Of a DNA stretch of 64,000 bases, positions 51,866 to 60,397 are shown in pieces. The DNA comes from Verrucomicrobiota bacterium. GTDB taxonomy: Bacteria; Verrucomicrobiota; Verrucomicrobiia; Verrucomicrobiales; Akkermansiaceae. Location of the stretch: the NCBI GenBank assembly GCA_004294095.1, contig RDZR01000027.1, forward strand, positions 17,248-81,247, written 5' to 3'. Position 1 is the first letter of the stretch, and each line of letters starts with the position of its first letter. The translations under genes were made by a program, and so were the position numbers. The notes under the pieces were generated by a model. That model ran no database searches and was not told the origin of the DNA. It saw only the letters and a program-made list of their open reading frames with translations.

Positions 51866-52852
51866 ATGAATCAGCTGGCCCAACTCGCCGAGTCCCTCTC
51901 CTCGCACTCCGCGATCCTTGAAAAGGCCACCATTTCTCGCGCCTTCGAGCCAGCCGCAGACATCTCTTCCAACATCCGTCTCGGCGACGATTGCGCCGCC
52001 ATCCCCAATCCCACCGGCTCTGGACACCTGCTTTTCGCCGCCGAGGGCATGCTCGACTCCTTCGTCCACGCCGACCCATGGTTCGCCGGCTACTCAGCCG
52101 TGATGGTCAATCTCTCCGACATCGCCGCCATGGGTGGCCGCGCCATCGCCATCACCGACGTGATTTGGACCCCCACCGACGAGACCTCCGCCGCCATCTG
52201 GCAAGGCATGCAAGCCGCCTCGCTCGCCTACGGCGTCCCCATCGTCGGCGGCCACACCACCCGCACCACCACCGGCAAGCTCGGGCTCGCAGCCGCCGTC
52301 ATCGGCCATGCGGGCGAGCGCCTCATCACCAGCTTCGACGCCCATCCCGGCGATTGCCTCGTCATCGCCATCGACATGCACGGCGAATACCGTGGCGACC
52401 AACCCTTCTGGAACGCCAGCACCAACACTTCCCCCGAGCGCCTGCGTTCCAACTTAGAACTCCTGCCCGCCCTCGTCGAAAAAGGCATCTGCCACGCCGG
52501 CAAGGACATCAGCAACGGCGGCATCATCGGCACGCTCGCCATGCTGTGCAATTGCTCCCAAGTCGGCGCCGTCCTTGATTTCGGGAACCTCCCCTGCCCC
52601 ATGGACACCGAACTCGAAAAATGGCTCACCACCTTTCCCAGCTTCGGCTACCTGCTCGCCGTCCCCCCAGAAGACCTCGAAGCCGTGCTCATGCACTTCA
52701 CCGCCACCCGCATATCCTGCCGGAAAATCGGCCACTTCCGCGCCCAGCTAGGCATCACCCTCACCGCAGGCGAAGACCAAGCCGACCTCATTTTCGACTC
52801 ACCCTCCCGCCGCCCCCTCGCCTTGAGCCAAAATGGAGAGATCTCGCTCTAG
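51866..52852 (+). CDS. Sll0787 family AIR synthase-like protein
   Basis: IRLGDDCAAIPNPTGSGHLLFAAEGML, VMVNLSDIAAMGGRAIAITDVIW, GKDISNGGIIGTLAML. Confidence 0.9.
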   Translation: MNQLAQLAESLSSHSAILEKATISRAFEPAADISSNIRLGDDCAAIPNPTGSGHLLFAAEGMLDSFVHADPWFAGYSAVMVNLSDIAAMGGRAIAITDVIWTPTDETSAAIWQGMQAASLAYGVPIVGGHTTRTTTGKLGLAAAVIGHAGERLITSFDAHPGDCLVIAIDMHGEYRGDQPFWNASTNTSPERLRSNLELLPALVEKGICHAGKDISNGGIIGTLAMLCNCSQVGAVLDFGNLPCPMDTELEKWLTTFPSFGYLLAVPPEDLEAVLMHFTATRISCRKIGHFRAQLGITLTAGEDQADLIFDSPSRRPLALSQNGEISL

Positions 52853-52998
52853 TCGATTTAGCCAATGGGCCAAACCACAAGACCCCAACGCTCGGTCATA
52901 AATAACACCTTCCATTCTGATCTCGGAAAATTTTGCACTCCTCTGACCTGACGACTTTTCAATAAACTGGGGTGCCATTGTTCGAGACCCATTCAATT

Positions 52999-55023
52999 TC
53001 AGAAAGGCTCGTCATCCTCACTCACATTCCAAATTTCAACCAAATTTTCCGGAGTTTCTAACAAAAATCGCGACGGCTGGCAGATCATTTCCGCGTCGTA
53101 TGGCCGCGGATTGCTCATCGGGTAAGAAAGATACAGCTCATCTTTCGCGCGCGTTATCGCGACGTAATACACACGGCGTTCTTCTTCTAACAAATCGTTA
53201 TCCATCGATTCTAAAATCCGCGTGTGAGGAAAGTGCCCATCCGCTAGCCAAATCACAAAAACGACTTTCCACTCCAAGCCCTTGGCCTGGTGAATTGAGC
53301 TGAGTGTCACGCGCTCTTCGTTCACATCTTGGGCGATGTCCTTCGGCTCACCATCGATGGAACTGAGCAAGGAAAGCTGGCTGAGAAATTCGGTGACGTC
53401 TGGGACCGTCTCCGCATATTGTGAAAATTGATGAATATCCGCTCGGCGCGCCTCGTCATTTTCATAACTTTGCTTGAGATAATCATCATAGACTCCTTCT
53501 AACACACTGGTGATCATTTCTTGTGTTGTGGCAAATATTCCACCGGGAGTCATCTCATCTAACACATAGAGCAACTGCTTCCAGTGTGGTTTGCTTTGCT
53601 GCGGAACCTTAAAATTAATCAGCTCTTTTGACCAATGTGGGGGTTTTTCATCACGGCTCCAACCACTCGCCAACCATAAATTCCACAATCGTTCTGCGTT
53701 CTTTGGGCCACAGCCTGGCATCAATGAGACCATTCGTGAAAAACTCACCTCATCGCGGCGGTTGACCACAAAGCGCAGAAAACTACAAATGTCTTTAATG
53801 TGAGCTTGCTCGAAAAAACGGATCCCGCTCGTGATCTCAAATGGAATCCCATGCGCGGTGAGCCTCATCTGCACTTCCATGCTGTGAAAATGGGCACGAT
53901 AAAGCACCGCAATCTCATTGAGTGACGTGCCTGTTTCTATCAGTTCTTGGATCCGTTGGCTCACAAATGCCGCTTGTTCATGTGGAGTCCCCAGCGCGAT
54001 TAGCGCCGGCTTGACTTGATTGCTCGGCCTCGCAGCCTGCAATTCTTTCTCGTAGCGTCCTTGGTTCATGCCAATCGCGGCATTCGATAACTCAAGAATC
54101 TCCGGCACACTGCGGTAGTTCTTTTCAATCGTGAAAATGGTTACCGCCGGGTAGCGATGCTGAAATTCCAAAATGTATTTCACTTCCGCACCACGCCACG
54201 AGTAGATCGATTGCGCATCATCACCCACCGCCATCAGGCTATGCTCGGGGCCTACCAAACAATCGATCATCCGGCCCTGCACGGAATTCGTGTCTTGATA
54301 TTCATCGACTAACACATGAAGAAATCTTTTCTGATAGATCGCTAGTATCGATGGATTTTTTTCTAACAACTCGGTGGTTTTGAGCAATAAATCATCAAAA
54401 TCCATCGAGTTCGTCGCGAGTTTTCTTTCGCTGTATTTTTCTCTAACAATTAGAATTTCTTCAAGCCATTGGTAATGGTGCTCGTAGCGAGCATGAATGA
54501 GTTCATCTAACGGAATATCCATATTATCCGCCAAGCTAAAGAGCGATAAAATCAAATCTGCTTTTGGAAAACGGCGCTCACCCACCGTGAATTTACATTC
54601 AGCAATCACTTTGTTGAGCATCGATTTTTGATCATCGCGATCCAAGATGGTAAAGGCTGAGGTAAAGCCTAACACTTCTGCATGGCGGCGCAAAATACGG
54701 CTACCAATCGAGTGAAATGTCCCAGCCCAAAGATCTTGCGGAGCATGTGGCACGAGTGCGGCCACGCCCTCTTTCATTTCCCGAGCGGCTTTATTGGTGA
54801 ACGTGAGTAAAAGAATTTCCTGCGGCCTGAGCCCTTGATCTAACAGCCATGCCACACGATACGTGAGAGTGCGTGTTTTGCCCGATCCCGCGCCGGCAAT
54901 GACGAGTGCTTTGCCAGGCGGAGAAATAACGGCGGCATGCTGTTGAGCATTTAATTTTTCCGCATAATCGATCCCCGATTTCGCAAGCGAACGCGTTCCT
55001 TTTAGCTGATAGTGACGGGCCAT
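52999..55023 (-). CDS. UvrD/Rep/PcrA-type ATP-dependent DNA helicase
   Basis: LNAQQHAAVISPPGKALVIAGAGSGKTRTLTYRVAWLL, VDEYQDTNSVQ, VGDDAQSIYSWRGA, SIHQAKGLEWKVVFVIWL; ORF track extends to 55101. Confidence 0.96.
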   Translation of the reverse strand: MARHYQLKGTRSLAKSGIDYAEKLNAQQHAAVISPPGKALVIAGAGSGKTRTLTYRVAWLLDQGLRPQEILLLTFTNKAAREMKEGVAALVPHAPQDLWAGTFHSIGSRILRRHAEVLGFTSAFTILDRDDQKSMLNKVIAECKFTVGERRFPKADLILSLFSLADNMDIPLDELIHARYEHHYQWLEEILIVREKYSERKLATNSMDFDDLLLKTTELLEKNPSILAIYQKRFLHVLVDEYQDTNSVQGRMIDCLVGPEHSLMAVGDDAQSIYSWRGAEVKYILEFQHRYPAVTIFTIEKNYRSVPEILELSNAAIGMNQGRYEKELQAARPSNQVKPALIALGTPHEQAAFVSQRIQELIETGTSLNEIAVLYRAHFHSMEVQMRLTAHGIPFEITSGIRFFEQAHIKDICSFLRFVVNRRDEVSFSRMVSLMPGCGPKNAERLWNLWLASGWSRDEKPPHWSKELINFKVPQQSKPHWKQLLYVLDEMTPGGIFATTQEMITSVLEGVYDDYLKQSYENDEARRADIHQFSQYAETVPDVTEFLSQLSLLSSIDGEPKDIAQDVNEERVTLSSIHQAKGLEWKVVFVIWLADGHFPHTRILESMDNDLLEEERRVYYVAITRAKDELYLSYPMSNPRPYDAEMICQPSRFLLETPENLVEIWNVSEDDEPF

Positions 55024-55110
55024 GAACACAGGTATCATGACATCTGCGGAGTGCTGCGCAACTCTGACTTGGCCTTCCGCAGCCAAATAGCGGAGGACCA
55101 TGCGCGCATC

Positions 55111-55151
55111 AAAAAAAAAAAATCCCGAGCGGCACTGTAACCGCTCGGGAT
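55111..55151 (-). terminator. rho-independent terminator
   Basis: On minus strand: ATCCCGAGCGG-TTACAGTG-CCGCTCGGGAT followed by a run of Ts; 11-bp perfect stem. Confidence 0.93.
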
Positions 55152-55186
55152 GACGATATTTGAGAAATGTTGGCTGGCCAGCCTGC

Positions 55187-55828
55187 TTATCTGCGATTGC
55201 GGCGCAGCAGTGCGAGTCCGCCCAGAAGTCCTAACAGTGCGCTGGAGGGCTCAGGAATGACTCTGAAGCTCGCAATGAAGTTCCCTCCACCATTGTTAGA
55301 AAAAATTGTCCCAGTATTGCTGGCTGCCTGCAAGAAAACTTCAACCTGATAGTCGCCATTGCTCAGGCCAGTTAGCAAGTTCGTGGTGCCAACACCATTT
55401 GACCACTTTTGATCGCCAGGGGTCGAATACGCAGTAGAGGCGGCATCTGCAAAAGTTGCATTTGCGGTGAATGCGATGGCAATGGCAGTGAAGCTACCTG
55501 ATGGAGGCCCAACTGGATAGACGCGGTAGCTGATGGTAGCTCCCGTAATATCATCTGGAGGTCCACCTTTTGAGGTTAAAACTTCTCCACCGGTGAGGTC
55601 GAGCGCGCCACCTGCTGATGGGTTGTAAACTCCGAAGTTAAAAGCGTTGAAATCAGCAGGATCGCTGGCGCGAGAGCCGCCTGGAATTTGTGCGTCATAC
55701 CAAACCGCAGCTCCGCTGTTGAAATTGGTCGATGTTACGTTGATGTAAGATCCAAAGATACTCGTCGCAGCAAATGAGCTGCTGGCCATCATCATGGACA
55801 AAGGAAGAATGAGTAGTTTTATTTTCAT
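55187..55828 (-). CDS. PEP-CTERM sorting-domain exported protein
   Basis: Signal peptide; C-terminus VIPEPSSALLGLLGGLALLRRNRR. Confidence 0.92.
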   Translation of the reverse strand: MKIKLLILPLSMMMASSSFAATSIFGSYINVTSTNFNSGAAVWYDAQIPGGSRASDPADFNAFNFGVYNPSAGGALDLTGGEVLTSKGGPPDDITGATISYRVYPVGPPSGSFTAIAIAFTANATFADAASTAYSTPGDQKWSNGVGTTNLLTGLSNGDYQVEVFLQAASNTGTIFSNNGGGNFIASFRVIPEPSSALLGLLGGLALLRRNRR

Positions 55829-56018
55829 GTATTATTAGATTAATTAAATCAATTTGAGGTTATTATTTAGGTGAATCGGCCAGTGAGGCCAAATAAACAA
55901 GGCAAACAAAACGATGTTAAATCGATTCTATTCATTAGATGTCAATATGAGAATTGGGTTTAATAAAATCCGATAGTTGCTCACAAACCTCGATGAATCA
56001 ACGATTGCGGTGGGCTTT

Positions 56019-57452
56019 TCAAAGCCGCACACCTTGCGGGTGATGAAAAAGGTCCGTTGGATCAAATTGGCGTTTGATTTTTTGGAGAAAATCGAGATTG
56101 CCAAAGTAGGCAGTTTGCGGGTTGGTGAAGTTGTTGTCTGGGTAGTTGCAGTAGTGACGGGTGATGCCGTGCTGTGCGAGTTGGGCTTGGATCGCATCGA
56201 CGGCTTTGGTCACGATCGGTTCTCCCGCAGCGTCGTCCCAGTATCCTTGGATCTCGGACATGTAGCTGCAATCGCGGTGTGCAAAAACGGATGCCGCTGC
56301 AAATGCTGGGTCCTGGATTGCGCCACCCAGCGTATTGACTTGCCAGATCACGCCTGGCGTTTTGGCGACGTGCCTTGCGAGAGACTCGGCAATGTCTTTT
56401 ATTTCCGCAAATCCTTGGAGCATGCCAGCGCAGGCATTTTTGAAAGGCAACGGTCCACTACGACCATAGTAGGTTTTGATGGCAGCGGGGTAAAGTGGCG
56501 CGTAATAGCGAGTCGTCTTGCTGACGAGTTTTTCTAACGGCTTCATCATCGCAGTAATCGTGCCTTGGCTTTTGAGATTGGTATGCGTGAGTAAAATTGT
56601 TAGACATTTACCATTGAGAACGAATGCAGAAAATGCATCGCGCGGCAGTAGTTCTGTGGCAACGAACCATGTTTCTAACAGAATTTTTGCTTTTTCCGGA
56701 GTCAATCCAGTGACTTTGAAACGACGGTGATAGAGATGGCTTGGGGCTTTTTGTGTGCGGAAACGAAACTGTGTGATGACCCCAAAATTGCCATTGCCGC
56801 CACCGCGACATGCTTTGAGCAATTCGTGCTCGCCCTCGCACTGATGGACGATTCCTTCTGCATCGATCATGCGCAGTCCGAGCAATTGATCGCAGGTCAG
56901 GCCGTATTGGCGGGCTAATAGGCCGTAGCCGCCACCGAGTGTCAGCCCGCCAATGCCCACACCTGCGCAGGATCCCGCGGGCAGCACACGTCCTTTGGCG
57001 AGAAGAAAGTCGTTGATCTGCCGCAACTTGGCTCCGGGTGCCACCGTGAAAATCTGTGTTTTGGGATCGAGCGACATGGAGTTCATTTTCGATAAATCGA
57101 GCGAAAGAGTGTCGTCAGCCATGCAATATCCCTCAAAGCAATGCCCGCCACTTTTGATGGAAATGTTTTTTTTCTGTTTCCTCGCCCAATGAACTCCGGA
57201 AATCACATCATCCTCGGTGAGACAAGGCATCACGGCGGTGGGTTTCGGCTTCAAACGGCTGTTGAATAAGCGGCATGCATCTCGATAGCCAGCGCTCTCG
57301 GGGAAATAAATCGGGGTCTCTGCGGTGACCTCCTGCCCGCGAGCCATGGGCATCAAAAATGCCGCTGCGCCGAGTTGGATGAACTTGCGGCGATTCAATG
57401 CGGCTGGAGAACAGGTGGGGGAAAAAAGTCGTCGAGGGCTTTCGCTCGTCAT
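56019..57452 (-). CDS. Tat-exported FAD-linked oxidase (BBE/GOOX-like)
   Basis: NRRKFIQLGAAAFL Tat-like signal; SIKSGGHCFEGYC and GSCAGVGIGGLTLGGGYG (possible His/Cys flavin attachment); C-terminal YCNYPDNNFTNPQTAYFG. Confidence 0.9.
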   Translation of the reverse strand: MTSESPRRLFSPTCSPAALNRRKFIQLGAAAFLMPMARGQEVTAETPIYFPESAGYRDACRLFNSRLKPKPTAVMPCLTEDDVISGVHWARKQKKNISIKSGGHCFEGYCMADDTLSLDLSKMNSMSLDPKTQIFTVAPGAKLRQINDFLLAKGRVLPAGSCAGVGIGGLTLGGGYGLLARQYGLTCDQLLGLRMIDAEGIVHQCEGEHELLKACRGGGNGNFGVITQFRFRTQKAPSHLYHRRFKVTGLTPEKAKILLETWFVATELLPRDAFSAFVLNGKCLTILLTHTNLKSQGTITAMMKPLEKLVSKTTRYYAPLYPAAIKTYYGRSGPLPFKNACAGMLQGFAEIKDIAESLARHVAKTPGVIWQVNTLGGAIQDPAFAAASVFAHRDCSYMSEIQGYWDDAAGEPIVTKAVDAIQAQLAQHGITRHYCNYPDNNFTNPQTAYFGNLDFLQKIKRQFDPTDLFHHPQGVRL

Positions 57453-57610
57453 GAGAAAACCTATTAGGTGTGGAGGAATTAAGCGAGGTGATTCATCAAT
57501 TCCCGCATCAAAAATGTGAAACCATCATGGCTAAAATGGCAGTGAAGTTTCCCAATGCGCTCAAAAAATTCTATCTCTTGTTTTTTCAATTCCCGCGCCG
57601 TTGATGGCGG

Positions 57611-58189
57611 ATGATTCGTTATTTATTTCCCATGATTGCTGTGGTCTGTGCGTCTTGCCAATCGATTGGTCAGACCACCGAGGCCAAGGCAGAATATGTG
57701 TCTGAAGCACCGTTGCCCAAAGGCTGGCCAGTGCCCGGACCCTACAATCAAGTGGCTCTCAAATCTTACCCGAGCTATCGCGCCGCGTTCTCGGAACAAC
57801 AAGGCAGCACGCGTTCATTTTGGCGGCTTTTTCAACACATCAAAGCCAACGATATTCCAATGACGGCGCCGGTGCAGATGGGAGTGAATACTCAAGACGA
57901 AAAGGTCGAGCGGACATCAATGGCATTTCTCTATCAGAATACTCAGGTTGGGAAAACTGGCCAAGCCGAGGAGAAGGTCAACGTGCGCGATATTCCAGCC
58001 GAAAAGGCATTGAGTTATGCATGGCAGGGCACGGATTCTAACGAAAATTTGACGGCTGCCTATCAGTCACTCAAAGCAGAGCTGGCGACGCGCAAAATGC
58101 ATGCCCGCGAGTTCCGCTTGTTAGGCTACAACGGGCCAGGCACGCCGCGCAAGAAGGCGACTTGGGAGCTTCAGGCACTTTTGAAATAA
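57611..58189 (+). CDS. SOUL-family heme-binding protein
   Basis: SYRAAFSEQQGSTRSFWRLFQHIKANDIPMTAPVQM, LLGYNGPGTPRKKATWELQ. Confidence 0.87.
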   Translation: MIRYLFPMIAVVCASCQSIGQTTEAKAEYVSEAPLPKGWPVPGPYNQVALKSYPSYRAAFSEQQGSTRSFWRLFQHIKANDIPMTAPVQMGVNTQDEKVERTSMAFLYQNTQVGKTGQAEEKVNVRDIPAEKALSYAWQGTDSNENLTAAYQSLKAELATRKMHAREFRLLGYNGPGTPRKKATWELQALLK

Positions 58190-58237
58190 CGCATTGCTGA
58201 ATTGCAATGCTCGAATCCATCAGGTAAATTCACGGCC

Positions 58238-58702
58238 ATGCGGCCATCGGATATCATGCGCGCTGCGACTGGCTGGATCGAGCTAGGACTGGCAGACGAA
58301 GCGTTAGTTGAACTGCAATCATTACCTGCCGATGTGCAATCGGGCCGCGATGCGTTAGAGATTCGCCTTGCGGCACAAATGCGAGTGGAGTTTTGGAATC
58401 CAGCATCGGAAACTGCTTTACTTTTGTGCCTAAAAGACACGAGTGAACCGGATTTTTTCCTGCACGCGGCGTATTGTTTGCATAAAACTGGCGATACGCT
58501 CGCCGCCTGCAATCAATTGCTCAAAGGCCCCAAGAGGCTTTTTGAAATGCCGCTCTTCCACTACAATTTGGCGTGTTATTTATGGACGCTGGGCGAAGGT
58601 CCACGGGCTCGCAGCCATTTGCAGCAAGCCATTGAAATGGACCACCGTTTCCGCAAGGTCGCTCTAGCAGATAGTGATTTGGTTGGCTTGGAAATGGTCT
58701 AA
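58238..58702 (+). CDS. TPR-like helical-repeat protein
   Basis: ATGWIELGLADEALVELQSLP...FLHAAYCLHKTGDTLAACNQLLKG...FHYNLACYLWTLGEGPRARSHLQQAIEMD. Confidence 0.75.
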   Translation: MRPSDIMRAATGWIELGLADEALVELQSLPADVQSGRDALEIRLAAQMRVEFWNPASETALLLCLKDTSEPDFFLHAAYCLHKTGDTLAACNQLLKGPKRLFEMPLFHYNLACYLWTLGEGPRARSHLQQAIEMDHRFRKVALADSDLVGLEMV

Positions 58703-58716
58703 AATCCATTTCATAC

Positions 58717-60264
58717 TCACTGCGCGCGCGATAGACGAGGAATGCCCCGCTGCAACAATTGCTCATCGACGCGAGTGGCTAGCACTTCATCTAACTGAAT
58801 GGTGAAGCGGTCTTCTTGGAACTCGATGCGGTGCATTGAGTTTTCTTGTTTGGAAAATGCTTCTATCAGGGATTTCATGTCTTTGACCGGCACTCCATTG
58901 ACCTCAGAGACGATCATCTGCCGTAGCGATTCATAACCTACGGTGGCTGGCGTAGGAATGCTGCCGGATAAGAACACAACGCGACGCACTTTGCCTTCAT
59001 ATTCTTCTGGGTTTTCAAGAGCATTGAGGAAATCCAGCGGAGCGCGAGTTTGCCAGTTTTCTCCAAATGATTTTAAGACATCTAACGTAAGTTCTTGGAA
59101 TACGAGACCGCCTTTGACTAAAAAGTTAGGCGCAATGCCAAACTGATAGGTGGGAACAATTTTATCCGCCTCAGCCAAGCGAGTCAGCGCGGCACTCACC
59201 TCGATCGGTTCGCCTTTGCGCAGCATCGATAGCTTCACACTCTCGCCCACCATACGGGCGCCACGAATCAAGTGCCCCCAGAAAAGATTGCCGTATTGTG
59301 GATGCTCAAAATACCCACGGCGATCGATTTTCTGGCCATCCACGGCTAACAGAACATCGCCACTTTGCACACCTGCGAGATCGGCCGCACCACCTTTGCG
59401 CACTTTGCTGATGTAAAGCCCACCTTGCTCATCAGTCAGCTTTAACCATGCGCGAAATGTGGAGTCCTCCGTCGTCGCTGCCCCCACGCCCAGACTTGGA
59501 AATCCTTGATAATTTCCTTCGGCAGCTTGTGCTAGAAATTTTGCCACAATCTCGGTGGCGACGACTTGTGAAATTTGATCCTCCGAATCATAGGTCGCCA
59601 ATACACCGGCTAATTTCCCATCAGTTAGAACAGGCAAAGAAAAACTACTTGCCGCACTTTGCATCGAGCCCTTGAGCAAATATGTTAGAAATTGATGGTC
59701 ATCCATGAAAGTGGAAATCAAATCGATGCTCTGCAAATTTCCTGATGTTTGCAAAAGCTCGCCATTGGCCTCCACCTGCACCGCTTGCAGCGAGTCCCCA
59801 ATTTTCAGTGGCTTCGCAATTTCTAACGGCACCATGCCATCAAACAAACCATTCGCTTTTCCCGAATCAAGCGGGCCTAACAGTGCGAGATTCACTTCAT
59901 AATCCACGACCAACACCTTTGCCTGCACAAAATGCTTCGCATCCACCGACTCAAGCTCAATATACGTCGCATCCGCCACCATCTCAGCCGATGTGAGCAC
60001 CTGCTGCGGACCCACCACCGCACCGAGCGAATATCTTTGATCCGGATCATTGCGCTGCCATGGCTGCGAGAGACTCCACGATTGCAGAGTGCTGTTAATT
60101 CTAACAACTGACTTGCGCAGATCCAACGGTGCTGGAATCGTGACCTGAACCTCAGCAGGAGAATCCTCGGCTGGCTTAGCGGCTTGCTTCGGCGGTTGGC
60201 AGGCGACGATCGCTCCAACCCAAAAAATACAAAACAAGATGCGGACCATATTTTTAAAAATCAC
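58717..60264 (-). CDS. HtrA-like PDZ protein with degenerate trypsin domain
   Basis: SLGAVVGPQQVLTSAEMV, VDYEVNLALLGPL; PDZ LYISKVRKGGAADLAGVQSGDVLLAVDGQ. Confidence 0.85.
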   Translation of the reverse strand: MIFKNMVRILFCIFWVGAIVACQPPKQAAKPAEDSPAEVQVTIPAPLDLRKSVVRINSTLQSWSLSQPWQRNDPDQRYSLGAVVGPQQVLTSAEMVADATYIELESVDAKHFVQAKVLVVDYEVNLALLGPLDSGKANGLFDGMVPLEIAKPLKIGDSLQAVQVEANGELLQTSGNLQSIDLISTFMDDHQFLTYLLKGSMQSAASSFSLPVLTDGKLAGVLATYDSEDQISQVVATEIVAKFLAQAAEGNYQGFPSLGVGAATTEDSTFRAWLKLTDEQGGLYISKVRKGGAADLAGVQSGDVLLAVDGQKIDRRGYFEHPQYGNLFWGHLIRGARMVGESVKLSMLRKGEPIEVSAALTRLAEADKIVPTYQFGIAPNFLVKGGLVFQELTLDVLKSFGENWQTRAPLDFLNALENPEEYEGKVRRVVFLSGSIPTPATVGYESLRQMIVSEVNGVPVKDMKSLIEAFSKQENSMHRIEFQEDRFTIQLDEVLATRVDEQLLQRGIPRLSRAQ

Positions 60265-60397
60265 AATGTAGGAAAACCAGCCATGCGGTTGCGCGATGCA
60301 TAGGTGATGATTTTGTAAAGTTCAACCCACATTTGAGTCAATCATCAAACAGCACTTGAAGTCCGGTTGGAGAAATGGAAATTTATTCGTATAACCC

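Noticed and set aside
50023-52735. Long antisense/out-of-frame ORFs (up to 250 aa) in the Nit1C cluster
   Set aside because: High GC lowers stop frequency; low-complexity Arg/Pro/Gly/Asp composition and overlap with well-supported genes indicate shadow ORFs.
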